DNA of 64,000 nt from TOLSYN sp963849065 (GCA_963849065.1 CAWKFM010000005.1:496001-560000), one strand, 5' to 3'. Positions 8,678-17,287 are shown, numbered from the stretch's first letter. Notes: generated by a model from the sequence alone, not told the origin. Numbers and translations are program-made.

Positions 8678-10229
8678 GGGGAAGTCTCCGTGTCTTCAAT
8701 TGGATCAACGGGGCATACATTTCAAGTAACTTACGGCGCTGGATTTTGCCATTGGGTCCCTTGGGAAGTTCTTCGACAAAGAACACCTGTTTGGGAACTT
8801 TGAAATCTGCGAGGTTCTCGCTACAGTGCGCAGTGACACGTTCTTCTGTGAGCGACAATTCGGGGTGCAGCACCAGGAAGCAAGCCACCTCTTCGCCGTA
8901 AAGCCAGTCAGGCACTCCTACGACCGCCGCCTGCTCAATTTCCGGCATACGGTAGATGATTTCTTCCACCTCGCGCGGCGCAATCTTCTCGCCAGCGCGG
9001 TTGATCAACTCTTTTTTTCGTCCCACCAGAAATACATATCCGTCCTGATCGAGATAGCCCAGATCGCCCGTGTGGAACCATCCTCCCTTGAACGACTCTT
9101 CATTCGCAGTTGGGTTATCGAGATACCCAGCTGTGAGGTTCGGTCCACGAAGAACAACTTCGCCGATCTGATTCGCGCTACGCGGCGTTCCGTGCCCGTC
9201 CACTACTTGAAGCGCGTTGGTAAACGGCAGCCCCGTGGAGCCGTGCTTGCGTAAATGCAGAGGGTTCGACGTGACCTGTCCGGCGGCCTCGGACATGCCG
9301 TAGGACTCAATGACAGGTATTCCGGTGCGCTCCTCGAAGTCCTCAAGGACGGCATCCGGAAGAGGTGCCGATGCAGAGCGCGCGAACCGCAGCGATGAGA
9401 ACTCAGCCTTGGATGGAATCGGCTGATGAAGCAGAATGGACAGGATGGTCGGTACAGCGCTGAACCAGGTCGCGTTGTATGTCTCGATCCACTGCCAGAA
9501 GTGCCGCGAACTGAACTTCTTCGGCAGGACTAGAGAAAACCCCACCAACATGGACGTGATGAGCGTGACCACCAGTCCGTTGATATGAAACAACGGAAGT
9601 ATGCACAATGCCGTGTCCTGGGAAGTGAGCCGATGCGCCTCCTGTACTCCACGAGCATTGCTGAGCAGGTTGCCATGGGTTAGGATCACGCCCTTGGGTT
9701 TTCCAGTCGTGCCAGACGTGTAGAGAATGATTGCAGGATCTGTCCATTCCGCCGCTGCAGTATCTACTGCGACCTGATCCGCACTATAAGCAGGGAGAAG
9801 CTGAATGAGAACGAGCGGGTCTTCTACCGGCTGTTGGTCGCCCGGTATCACCAACTCCCATCGCTTTCCTTCCGGCAGCAAGTCGTCTGCATGTCGCTCG
9901 TCGGTAAGGATGAAGCGTGCCTTCGAGTGTTCGAGATGCCAGTCGATTTCGGCACGAGTGAGATTGGGATTCAATGGGACCGCAACGCCACCGGCAGCGG
10001 TAACACCCAACAAGGCGACTGCAGCCGCGGAGCCATTGTTCAACAAACTGGCGATACGGTCTTGTTTGCGAAACCCAGCGGCGCTCAGCACGAAAGCTAG
10101 CTCCCTCGTGCGTCGTCGCATCTCACCGAAGGTTATGCTCCCGGCCTGCTCGGGAAGGTGCAGAAAAATGCGGCCCGCATTCTCGCGGCAAGTCGTTTCC
10201 ACGAGTTCACAAAGTGATCTATGTTTCAT
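8595..10229 (-). CDS. AMP-forming acyl-CoA synthetase (acyl-CoA ligase)
   Basis: 544 residues. The P-loop motif is ILYTSGTTGKPKGVILTHGN. The adenylate region is VIESYGMSEAAGQVTSNP, the hinge is WFHTGDLGYLDQDGY, and the C-terminal PNGKIQRRKLLE carries the catalytic Lys. These belong to the oxalate/sulfoacetate/medium-chain CoA-ligase branch of the ANL superfamily, which activates a carboxylic acid with ATP and CoA. Lying between the ABC ATPase and binding-protein genes, it probably acts on the imported compound. The last ~27 residues (after residue ~517) are read out of phase with the start of the next gene and are unlike the family, so the stop may have drifted. The specific acid cannot be named. 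Confidence 0.85.
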   Translation of the reverse strand: MKHRSLCELVETTCRENAGRIFLHLPEQAGSITFGEMRRRTRELAFVLSAAGFRKQDRIASLLNNGSAAAVALLGVTAAGGVAVPLNPNLTRAEIDWHLEHSKARFILTDERHADDLLPEGKRWELVIPGDQQPVEDPLVLIQLLPAYSADQVAVDTAAAEWTDPAIILYTSGTTGKPKGVILTHGNLLSNARGVQEAHRLTSQDTALCILPLFHINGLVVTLITSMLVGFSLVLPKKFSSRHFWQWIETYNATWFSAVPTILSILLHQPIPSKAEFSSLRFARSASAPLPDAVLEDFEERTGIPVIESYGMSEAAGQVTSNPLHLRKHGSTGLPFTNALQVVDGHGTPRSANQIGEVVLRGPNLTAGYLDNPTANEESFKGGWFHTGDLGYLDQDGYVFLVGRKKELINRAGEKIAPREVEEIIYRMPEIEQAAVVGVPDWLYGEEVACFLVLHPELSLTEERVTAHCSENLADFKVPKQVFFVEELPKGPNGKIQRRKLLEMYAPLIQLKTRRLPHEEVVSSSDSGRNNPDRGARARAAAAR

Positions 10230-10260
10230 TGGATGACCCCATTGCCCTGTATCTATTGTT

Positions 10261-11127
10261 TTAAATCTGGTATTCGAGCACGCATGAATCCGATCTTTCG
10301 TATTGATTGAGCACGTGGTTACGAATTTCGGCGAACACCAAATCTGTCCGATGCCTGGGTCGGCTCAGTCCCACGTTGACGATCGTCTTTACTCGACCAG
10401 GCCGGGGAGTCATCACAACGATGCGATCCGCCAGGTAAACTGCTTCTTCAATGTCATGGGTAACAAAGATCGTGGTGAACGGCTGCAGCTGCCAGAGGTT
10501 TACCAACTCAGCCTGCATTTCCATCCGGGTAAAAGAGTCCAGCGCCCCGAAGGGCTCGTCCATGAGTAAGATCTTGGGAGACATGGCCAGCACACGCGCC
10601 AGCGCAACGCGCTGCTTCATCCCCCCGGACAGTTGCTTGGGGAATGCGTTCTCAAATCCCGTCAGTCCAACAAGATGGATGAATCGAGCTGCAGTTTCGA
10701 CGACAATGGACTTACTGTGGCCCTTCAGTTCCAAGCCGAATCGGACGTTCTGTTCGACCGTCAGCCACGGAAACAGCGCGTAATCCTGAAACACCACCCC
10801 CCGGCTCGAATCAGGCGATTGCACCGGCTCGCCGTCCGCAATCACATCTCCCTGTTCTGCTTTCTCAAGGCCGGCAGCCATCTTCAGCAGCGTTGACTTG
10901 CCGCATCCTGACGGACCTAGGAGGCAAACGAACTCCTCGGACCACGCGGAGAACGACACATCTTTCAGAGCAAGGAGGCGCTTCACGGCATTCTTTCCGG
11001 CGCTCTCAAGAGCATAGGTTTTAGAGACGTTCTCGAATGTGACGGACACGATAGAGACCCCAGTGCTACGGGTTTGAAATAAATAGTTCGCCGCCGGCCG
11101 GTATTGCGAAAGCGGAAAAGCGTCCAT
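10261..11127 (-). CDS. ABC transporter ATP-binding protein, SsuB/TauB type
   Basis: Up to 288 residues. Walker A LLGPSGCGKSTLLK, Q-loop VFQDYALFPWLTV, signature KQLSGGMKQRVALARVL, Walker B ILLMDEPFGALD and the switch His VTHDIEEAVYLADR are intact. Family resemblance begins only at VTFENVSKTY, so a GTG at 11049 (about 26 residues shorter) is an alternative start; neither start has a good ribosome site. It energises the permease at 6855-7649. It is separated from the upstream porin by about 210 bases with no gene or clear terminator. Confidence 0.86.
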   Translation of the reverse strand: MDAFPLSQYRPAANYLFQTRSTGVSIVSVTFENVSKTYALESAGKNAVKRLLALKDVSFSAWSEEFVCLLGPSGCGKSTLLKMAAGLEKAEQGDVIADGEPVQSPDSSRGVVFQDYALFPWLTVEQNVRFGLELKGHSKSIVVETAARFIHLVGLTGFENAFPKQLSGGMKQRVALARVLAMSPKILLMDEPFGALDSFTRMEMQAELVNLWQLQPFTTIFVTHDIEEAVYLADRIVVMTPRPGRVKTIVNVGLSRPRHRTDLVFAEIRNHVLNQYERSDSCVLEYQI

Positions 11128-11338
11128 TGATGTCGTATTACATGAGTAAGGTCGTACACACCATCAGGAATTGGTACACCCCCTGAAAATATTTTTTCTT
11201 CGACTGGCAGGTTCCTTGGGGAATCCTCGCAGCCAACGCTCTGCAGCAACTGAATTTCCGAAAGCGACACCCGAATCGCGCCGCTTCCGGAAACCCGGCG
11301 CTCCGACGTCAAACCCTGACGCGAGAGTAGTTGCAAAA

Positions 11339-13087
11339 TTACGGCAAGTAATAGCGGAACGAGGTTAAGACCATGTTGTCGATGCTGCGCGGCGCTCCAC
11401 CCACTCCTGACCATGTATTGCGCGTCACGTAGGAGTACTGCCCGCCGAACTGGACCCTGCCCGACGGACCGTTATACAGGCGGTACCAGAAGCCGCCCGT
11501 CCCCTCGACCAAGGCACGCGTGTCCCCTACGCAATTGGCGAGAGTGCCGGGAGTAAAGCCGGTGCCCGCGCCGGGTAGGGTTTCCGTGTAGCAACCGCTG
11601 TTGACAAACAAGGGGTTGCCGTAGCCAACTTCTTTGCCCGTGACAGGATCGGTTTCCGTCGCCGTGCGGCTAGCATATTCCGTTCCACCGTAGGCGTAGA
11701 GATCGAGTTTTGTGCCATGCCACTCAAGTGTGCTCAGCCCCTGATATTCCTTGATCAGCGCGAGGGTCCCGTTCGCATTAATCGTTAGATCGGGAAGCGA
11801 GCCGGGGCCGTAACGGCCTATGCCGCTACCCCCGAAGCCATGTAAACCAAATACAATGTGCTTGTGGTAGAAGTTCCAGCGGGCGTTGGCGCCAAAGCCG
11901 CCACCGTTCTTCGAGGAGTTATAGGCTCCCAAAACATTGGGACCCGCTGCGGTGCTACCGTCGCAATGGGTTGTGGCGCTGACATCGCCGCAAGGAAATA
12001 CCCGGTCGGCGAAGCGGTCGTACAGGCCGAATACTTCGTAGTGCCCAAAGCCAGGATCATAGGCGACTTTGGCGATAATGTCGGGCGATGGATTGAACGA
12101 GTAGGTTCCGCTGGAGTTGTAACTTTTGCCGTCGCCCGCTTCGCCGAGCAAGAAGTTATCCGCGTTGTTATGCAGCGTGGCTGTAGCTTCGGGGTTCTCT
12201 ATGGCGGCTGCGAACCAGAGCTTATTACCGAAGTCTTTGGTTACGCGAAGCCCATATTGGCGTGCGTAACTGAAACCGACGTTGTAAGCTGCGTCAATCG
12301 TTTTAGGCCGGGCATCGTTGGTTTTGCCGGCGTCGTCGCTGGGACGGATACCCGTCTGGTTTTCTGTGACCAGGCTCCACATCTGGCCCCCGAGGAAGCT
12401 CCAGCCGTTATTGAACTTAGCCTGTCCCCATGCCTGGCGCAGCCGGAGCGTGTAGCTGTTGGTCTGGGTGGCCGTGGAGGTTACACCGGACGATAGAAAG
12501 TCGCCGGATACATAGCCGGAGAGTTCCGCACTCTTCAGGTGGCCTAATAAGTAGACGGTAGGCCGCGACTGGCGGGCGGAGCCGAAGAACTCCGACTCCT
12601 TGCTCTGCGAAGCGCCGGGCAGGGGGAGCGAGTTGAATGGGGTGGAAACGTCAGCTCCCAACGCTTTTGAGCGGCGCACAGTTTCAGCTGCCACAAATCC
12701 ACCCGGTGTGATGCTGAGACCTTTGAAGCGAATCGTCAGCGGGCCCTCCAGTTCCTCCTTTACGGGCGGAGGCCCCTCCTGCACTGCATTACTGACGTCA
12801 GTCTTTAGCGCGGCCACGTCTCCCTTCAGTTCAGTGACGCTCTGCTGCTGCTGGCTGGTCTGGGCTTGAGCCGCAGTCGCCTTGGTGGCGGCGTCAGCGG
12901 CGGCGGCTTGAGTCTTCTGCGAGTTTTGCAGAAGTTGCTGTAGCTGTTCGGTCAGTTTCTGGATTTGCTGTTGCTGGGCTGCCAAGGCGTCTTTCAACGC
13001 CTGGACATCGGCAGCCGATGCCGTGGATGTTTGTGCAAAAAGCGCAGGCGCTAAGAGCAGCAGAACTAAAAGGATGATCCTCTTCAT
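11339..13087 (-). CDS. Outer-membrane porin with coiled-coil N-terminus
   Basis: 582 residues. A signal peptide (KRIILLVLLLLAPALFAQ) is cleaved after AQ. A Gln/Ala-rich coiled coil at about residues 28-100 would trimerise or contact peptidoglycan. A long beta-rich barrel follows (repeats such as SYARQYGLRVTKDFGNKLWF, FGANARWNFYHKHIVFGLHG) and ends MVLTSFRYYLP, an aromatic C-terminus typical of outer-membrane barrels. The ATG has GAGG 8 bases upstream. It is the first gene of the ABC/ligase/oxidoreductase operon and probably admits its substrate. Two poly-Cys leader frames lie upstream, one of them fused to a copy of this gene's own start. Confidence 0.83.
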   Translation of the reverse strand: MKRIILLVLLLLAPALFAQTSTASAADVQALKDALAAQQQQIQKLTEQLQQLLQNSQKTQAAAADAATKATAAQAQTSQQQQSVTELKGDVAALKTDVSNAVQEGPPPVKEELEGPLTIRFKGLSITPGGFVAAETVRRSKALGADVSTPFNSLPLPGASQSKESEFFGSARQSRPTVYLLGHLKSAELSGYVSGDFLSSGVTSTATQTNSYTLRLRQAWGQAKFNNGWSFLGGQMWSLVTENQTGIRPSDDAGKTNDARPKTIDAAYNVGFSYARQYGLRVTKDFGNKLWFAAAIENPEATATLHNNADNFLLGEAGDGKSYNSSGTYSFNPSPDIIAKVAYDPGFGHYEVFGLYDRFADRVFPCGDVSATTHCDGSTAAGPNVLGAYNSSKNGGGFGANARWNFYHKHIVFGLHGFGGSGIGRYGPGSLPDLTINANGTLALIKEYQGLSTLEWHGTKLDLYAYGGTEYASRTATETDPVTGKEVGYGNPLFVNSGCYTETLPGAGTGFTPGTLANCVGDTRALVEGTGGFWYRLYNGPSGRVQFGGQYSYVTRNTWSGVGGAPRSIDNMVLTSFRYYLP

Positions 13088-13095
13088 GCATATAC

Positions 13096-13137
13096 CTCGA
13101 GTGAGATAAACGGGAGGCGTAGACCCAAATGGGCACG
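13096..13137 (-). promoter_or_regulatory. Conserved RNA hairpin upstream of the porin (copy 2)
   Basis: On the minus strand GAG-A-GCGT-G-CCC-ATTT-GGG-TCT-ACGC-CTC folds into stacked stems. A second copy near 13356-13388 has a different outer stem that still pairs, while the loop TGCCCATNNGGGTCTA is kept. The pattern points to a selected RNA structure, perhaps controlling porin translation. Confidence 0.5.
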
Positions 13138-13200
13138 CTCTCGTCGGCGGTTATTCAGTTGGATTTAGAGATAAAAGCTTGCGCGGAAAAACGGCTAGCT

Positions 13201-13332
13201 TTAGCGACAACAACAGAGGGAGGGTTGGAACTGCATTGTCAAGGTCGTTTGAATGTCAGCAGCAGATGCCATGGATGTTTGCCCATGAAGCGCAGATGCT
13301 AAATGCAGCCGAACTGAAGTGATCCTTTTCAT
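13201..13332 (-). CDS. Chimeric leader frame: duplicated porin start fused to poly-Cys leader end
   Basis: A 43-codon frame from ATG 13332. Its first ~27 residues (MKRI..., QTSMASAAD) mirror the porin's own N-terminus (MKRI..., QTSTASAADV). Its end FQPSLCCCR followed by TAA mirrors the upstream leader. A GAGG precedes the ATG as in the porin. It therefore looks like the product of a tandem duplication of about 250 bases that copied the leader end, spacer and porin start. Whether it still acts as a cysteine sensor is unknown, but the CCCR-stop end is preserved exactly. Confidence 0.6.
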   Translation of the reverse strand: MKRITSVRLHLASALHGQTSMASAADIQTTLTMQFQPSLCCCR

Positions 13333-13355
13333 TTACAGACCTCACATCGGTGAAC

Positions 13356-13390
13356 AAGAGAAGTAGACCCGGATGGGCACTCTCGTCAGT
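13356..13390 (-). promoter_or_regulatory. Conserved RNA hairpin (copy 1)
   Basis: On the minus strand GAGAGT-G-CCC-ATCC-GGG-TCT-ACTTCTC pairs as GAGA/TCTC, GT/AC and CCC/GGG. It matches the structure of the copy before the porin, with compensatory differences. It lies between the two poly-Cys leader frames. Confidence 0.45.
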
Positions 13391-13440
13391 AATTATTTAG
13401 TTGGATCGGACAAGAAAGTCGGCGCAAGAAACGGCGCGGC

Positions 13441-13503
13441 TTAGCGACAACAACAGCAGCGACAACAACAGAGGGCGGGTTGGAGGGCCGTAGTCGGAAC
13501 CAT
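13441..13503 (-). CDS. Poly-cysteine leader peptide of the porin/ABC/oxidoreductase operon
   Basis: A 20-residue frame from ATG 13503 ending LCCCRCCCCR then TAA: seven TGT Cys codons in the last nine sense codons. A TATAAA at 13516-13521 (minus strand) is 12 bases before the ATG and there is no ribosome site, so the message is nearly leaderless. Seven consecutive-type Cys codons just before a stop would stall ribosomes when charged tRNA-Cys is scarce. Poly-cysteine upstream frames that control sulfur genes by translation attenuation are known in mycobacteria; this one differs in having CGC Arg spacers. No terminator was seen before the next ATG, so control may be at translation. Confidence 0.75.
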   Translation of the reverse strand: MVPTTALQPALCCCRCCCCR

Positions 13504-13821
13504 GGTAGTGATACTTTTATAGCACATATCAATACGAAAAAGAATACAAAGTATTCCGGGCCAAACCGAGAATCACTATCTCCTCGTATTTATGCCTTCC
13601 GGGTTCGAGGAGTTTGTGATGGCAACGGTACTTCCGCATGGGACAATGCGGTTGCTCCAAGCGAACCTCAACTTCGGTACTAGGTCCCTTCGATTGCCGT
13701 TCAGAATATCCATAAACTTGCCACCGACTATGGGATTCTTTGCTTGACTGATGGGCCGTGCCAACGCTGCTTGCCAGCCATTCCCAAGCCCGAAATAACA
13801 AAAGTCAGGGATGCCGGAAAA
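13504..13821. other. Intergenic stretch holding the leader promoter, no gene seen
   Basis: Contains the TATAAA-like -10 of the poly-Cys leader (13516-13521, minus strand; the -35 is weak, about 13539-13544). The rest has no coding frame with a ribosome site or family resemblance. Confidence 0.45.
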
Positions 13822-13853
13822 CAGCCCCAACCGGCGCGAAGCTCCGGTCGGGG
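13822..13853 (-). terminator. Probable terminator of the yeiH-cysK-outer-membrane-protein operon
   Basis: On the minus strand CCCCGACCGG ... CCGGTTGGGG forms a 9-bp stem with one mismatch and is followed by CTGTTTT, starting nine bases after the stop at 13863. Confidence 0.6.
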
Positions 13854-13862
13854 ATTGCTCAA

Positions 13863-14726
13863 TTACAGGCGGTACGAGACGGCGAAGCAGAACTGCGAGC
13901 GCGCCTGCAGATCGAGACCTGGGGCCACCTTACCGGCAAATTGAGCGACCGCAAAATCGATGTTGATTGGTTTTTCCGGCATTGGCAGAACGCGAACGAA
14001 ATAGGTCAACTCCGTGGGAATCGAAACGCCTGGCAGGTTCTTGAGTTCAGTCGGCTGCTGATCAGCTTCGGCCCCAATGATCGCCTTCGTTTTGAACGGT
14101 GTCTTGACGACGATGCCCGCGGTACCAAAGCCACGAGCCTCATAGTTCCTGGCAACTCCGCCCAGACCGAACAGAACCGCATTGGTGCCCTTGACGCCGC
14201 CACTCAAAACGATGGGGAGCTGTGGAATACTGGTGATCGTCTTAGTGGCGACCACGTAGACGGTAGCGGCATTGCTGTTTTCCTGCGTGGTTACATCGGC
14301 CGCGCGACGGATGTCCGGTTGTTCGATAAAGCCCACCGAGATCGCAGGGAGCAGCTTTTTGTGGAAATTTTCCCGCAGCAAGTTCACCTTCACGTGGAAG
14401 CTAAAGAAGTCATTCTGGAACAGCCCTCCACCAAGGTTGTTTTCCGACGACAGCGTGTGGCTGAAGCCGAATTCCATGCGCTGGAATGCGCCCGCGGTAA
14501 TAGAAAACTGGGACTGAAACCCAAGCACATCCCCGGCATTGCTCATGTGGAAGGCGACAGTCGGAGCGCCTATGGAATTGGCCGGTGAAGCCGTGACATA
14601 GGCGAGCGGAGTGGAAAGCGCACCGGTCTGTCCATACCAATTGAGGCTTTGCGCGAAAGCAGGTGCCATCGCCAGCGTAAGGACTACAACGACCGGCAGT
14701 AGACGAGACGAAATCGAACGACGCAT
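13863..14726 (-). CDS. Predicted outer-membrane beta-barrel protein, unknown function
   Basis: 287 residues from the ATG at 14726, chosen because AAGGAG lies eight bases upstream; the frame is open further upstream. A signal peptide (RRSISSRLLPVVVVLTLAMAPAFAQ) is clear. The mature part is rich in alternating beta-type sequence (FHVKVNLLRENF, GRNY-like turns) and ends LDLQARSQFCFAVSYRL with a hydrophobic C-terminal residue, as barrels do. I do not recognise the family. As the last gene behind yeiH, cysK and yezD under a Cys leader, it may be an outer-membrane pore for a sulfur compound. Confidence 0.65.
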   Translation of the reverse strand: MRRSISSRLLPVVVVLTLAMAPAFAQSLNWYGQTGALSTPLAYVTASPANSIGAPTVAFHMSNAGDVLGFQSQFSITAGAFQRMEFGFSHTLSSENNLGGGLFQNDFFSFHVKVNLLRENFHKKLLPAISVGFIEQPDIRRAADVTTQENSNAATVYVVATKTITSIPQLPIVLSGGVKGTNAVLFGLGGVARNYEARGFGTAGIVVKTPFKTKAIIGAEADQQPTELKNLPGVSIPTELTYFVRVLPMPEKPINIDFAVAQFAGKVAPGLDLQARSQFCFAVSYRL

Positions 14727-14837
14727 GAAAGCTTCTCCTTGTTGGGGAGCTTCCAGTCGTCTGGTCAGATCCTCCACCTATTTCGATTTGAAAAGCAGGC
14801 CCCGTGGACGGTTGGCCAAACTACCTCCTGAGGGAAT

Positions 14838-15017
14838 TCAATTCTTTGATCGCTGTGTGAGACCGTCGAATCGGATCTTCTCCTTACTCTCGATCTGCAC
14901 GATCGACGAGTCGTGAATGGTTATCTCTAGGGAGCCAAACCGTATCGCGCGGATTGCGGCAATGATTGCGGCTTCCTTTTCGTGACGTTTAGCATCGGTG
15001 TTTTCAACTTCTGGCAT
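14838..15017 (-). CDS. YezD-family small protein (DUF2292)
   Basis: 59 residues from ATG 15017, with AGGAG six bases upstream. The core EAAIIAAIRAIRFGSLEITI followed by HDSSIVQIESKEKIRF is the DUF2292/YezD signature. The family is small, of unknown biochemical role, and repeatedly found beside sulfur-assimilation genes, often under cysteine or SAM control. Here it follows cysK by 76 bases in the same operon, consistent with that association. A frame six residues longer exists but lacks the ribosome site. Confidence 0.8.
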   Translation of the reverse strand: MPEVENTDAKRHEKEAAIIAAIRAIRFGSLEITIHDSSIVQIESKEKIRFDGLTQRSKN

Positions 15018-15093
15018 ACCGTCTCCTAAACTCAAATTTCCGCAACGGTTCCGTCGAGACCGCCAAATACGGTTTGGCCAACGATTGCCGGCC

Positions 15094-16089
15094 CTAATTC
15101 GTTGAAGATGGCGAAGCTGCAGCCTCTATCTGAGCCGTCGGCAGTGCCTGTGCTTGCTTGCGCAGTTCCTCGAAGAGAACCGTGGTAAGGTAGCGCTCGC
15201 CAAAGCTGGGAATAACGGCGACGATCAGTTTGCCCGCATTCTCCGGGCGCTGAGCTACCTTCAGCGCCGCAGCAACAGCGGCTCCGGAGGAGATTCCAAC
15301 CAGCAAACCTTCTTCCTTGGGCAGGCGACGCGCGAAGTCGAGCGCCTCATCGTTCGAGACCTGGATCACTTCGTCGATCAACTTCGTGTCCAGCACGCCG
15401 GGCACAAAGCCAGCGCCGATTCCCTGAATCTTGTGCGGACCCGGCTTGCCGCCGGAGAGCACTGGGCTGTCTGTCGGCTCGACCGCGATTGCCTTGAAGC
15501 TGGGCTTCTTCGCCTTGATGTAGCGGGAGACGCCGGTCAGCGTGCCGCCCGTACCTACGCCGGAGATCAAGATGTCCACCTTGCCGTCGGTGTCGTTCCA
15601 TATCTCGGGGCCGGTGGTCTCAAAGTGAATCTGAGGATTCGCGGAGTTATTGAACTGTTGCAAGATGTAGCCGTTCGGAGTGTTAGCGCGAATCTCTTCG
15701 GCCTTGGTAACTGCGCCCTTCATGCCGTTGGGGCCGGGAGTGAGGACGATCTTGGCGCCGAATGCCAGCATCAGCACACGACGTTCTAGGCTCATTGTCT
15801 CCGGCATGACGAGGATTAGCTCGTACCCCTTCACGGCTGCTACAAATGCGAGCGCAATTCCGGTGTTGCCGCTGGTGGGTTCGATCAGAACCGTCTTGCC
15901 GGGATGAATCTTGCCGTCGCCCTCAGCGGCCGCGATCATCGAGGCCCCGATACGGTCCTTGACGCTGGCCAGCGGGTTCTGGCTCTCCAACTTGACGGCC
16001 ACTCGCGCCGCAGCCCCATTCGTGATTTTGTTCAGGTAAAGTAGCGGCGTTTTTCCAATCAACTCAGTAATGCTGTTTGCAATCGCCAT
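15094..16089 (-). CDS. cysK: Cysteine synthase A (O-acetylserine sulfhydrylase)
   Basis: 331 residues, with GGAGATGAA before ATG 16089. The PLP Lys lies in LASVKDRIG. TSGNTGIALAFVAA (substrate loop), GTGGTLTGVSRYIK (phosphate-binding loop) and GISSGAAVAAALK complete the fold-type II enzyme. It condenses O-acetylserine and sulfide to cysteine. Its partner CysE is encoded at 20665, in a separate unit. The C-terminal ~20 residues (QALPTAQIEAAASPSSTN) are an unusual extension. It shares its transcription unit with the YeiH transporter behind a Cys leader. Confidence 0.93.
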   Translation of the reverse strand: MAIANSITELIGKTPLLYLNKITNGAAARVAVKLESQNPLASVKDRIGASMIAAAEGDGKIHPGKTVLIEPTSGNTGIALAFVAAVKGYELILVMPETMSLERRVLMLAFGAKIVLTPGPNGMKGAVTKAEEIRANTPNGYILQQFNNSANPQIHFETTGPEIWNDTDGKVDILISGVGTGGTLTGVSRYIKAKKPSFKAIAVEPTDSPVLSGGKPGPHKIQGIGAGFVPGVLDTKLIDEVIQVSNDEALDFARRLPKEEGLLVGISSGAAVAAALKVAQRPENAGKLIVAVIPSFGERYLTTVLFEELRKQAQALPTAQIEAAASPSSTN

Positions 16090-16201
16090 TTCATCTCCAT
16101 CTGGCCCGCGTCCGGCGGACCGCTAAACTTCTCTAAAGTTTGGTGGCGGCTTCTGATTGATCCGCCAAGTTTGCAACCCATTAAGACCACAAACGGACGG
16201 T

Positions 16202-17287
16202 CTAAAGCTTCCAGATAGCGTTGGCCCCGATGACGAGACCCAACGTCAAACCTGCGATCAATATCTCTCCCAGAGCGCCTACGATGAAGGGTCGTACTCC
16301 CTGCTTTGACATCTCGCGAAAGTTGGTGCGCAAACCAACGCCGGCGAAGGTCAGCAGAAACGCCCAACGGGAAAGATTCGCCAGAGCGCCCACCTGATCC
16401 TTGTTAAAGACGTGCACCGATACGAGCAACGAGATCACCAGGAATCCCAGCACGAACTTCGGAAACCTGTTCCACAGAAAAGCTCCCTTGTTTTTTACGT
16501 TTTCCGCCAGTCCTCGGCTTGCCCAGTAGATCGCATAGCCGAGTACCACGAAACCGATCGTCGCGTTGCGAGTGGTCTTGGCGAGCACAGCGACCTTCCC
16601 TGCCACGTCGGAGTAGAGCGCGCCAGCGGCCGTGGCTTCGGCCGTGTTATCCACGGCCAGGCCCGACCATAATCCATAGGCTTTGTCGCTCATGTGCAGC
16701 GCGTGTCCGATCAGCGGAAACGTCACCAGAGCAATAGCTCCCAGGGCGAGGATTGCGGCAATCGCAAATGACGAATCTTCATCGTCCGCATCGATGGCGC
16801 CCTTGGCAGCGATGATGGCGGAAACGCCGCATACGGATGAGCCAACAGCGAGCAGTGATGTCAACTTCGGCTTCAGGTTGAAGAGCCGGCCAAGCAACGT
16901 CATTAGAATTAATGACCCTGTGATTTCCACCAAAACCAGCGCGATGCTGATCCCACCCAGTTTCAACAGGTCGGCGACCAAGAAGCGTGCACCGAGCAGC
17001 ACGATGCCAGTTTTCAGCCAGAACTCATAGGTCTCGATTCCAGGCAGAAACAGCTTTGGAATCGTCACAGAGTTTGCGATCACAAGCCCGATTGCGATCG
17101 CCCAGAGCACATACTCGATGTTGGGAATGACGAGGTGATGAACTTTGGCGTAGCCGTTTATCGATTGTTCAAGTACCTTACCGGCAAATCCGATTACTGC
17201 AAGCAACAGGACACCTGGAACAAAGCGAGCGACGTTTGCGAAAGGGTTCTGAGTCTTTGGACCCGGCAGCGCGACCTGTGTGGCCAT
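16202..17287 (-). CDS. YeiH/YadS-family putative sulfate (sulfite) transporter
   Basis: 361 residues from ATG 17287 (GAGGAGA eight bases upstream). About ten membrane segments. Family landmarks: VLLGARFLVADLLKLGG, AVGSSVCGVSAIIAAKGAI (re-entrant SVCG segment), SGLAVDNTAEATAAGALYSD and FAGVGLRTNFREM. The family is annotated as putative sulfate exporter and often sits beside cysteine-biosynthesis genes; substrate and direction are unproven. Co-transcription with cysK suggests it handles sulfite, sulfide or a sulfur product during cysteine synthesis. Confidence 0.88.
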   Translation of the reverse strand: MATQVALPGPKTQNPFANVARFVPGVLLLAVIGFAGKVLEQSINGYAKVHHLVIPNIEYVLWAIAIGLVIANSVTIPKLFLPGIETYEFWLKTGIVLLGARFLVADLLKLGGISIALVLVEITGSLILMTLLGRLFNLKPKLTSLLAVGSSVCGVSAIIAAKGAIDADDEDSSFAIAAILALGAIALVTFPLIGHALHMSDKAYGLWSGLAVDNTAEATAAGALYSDVAGKVAVLAKTTRNATIGFVVLGYAIYWASRGLAENVKNKGAFLWNRFPKFVLGFLVISLLVSVHVFNKDQVGALANLSRWAFLLTFAGVGLRTNFREMSKQGVRPFIVGALGEILIAGLTLGLVIGANAIWKL

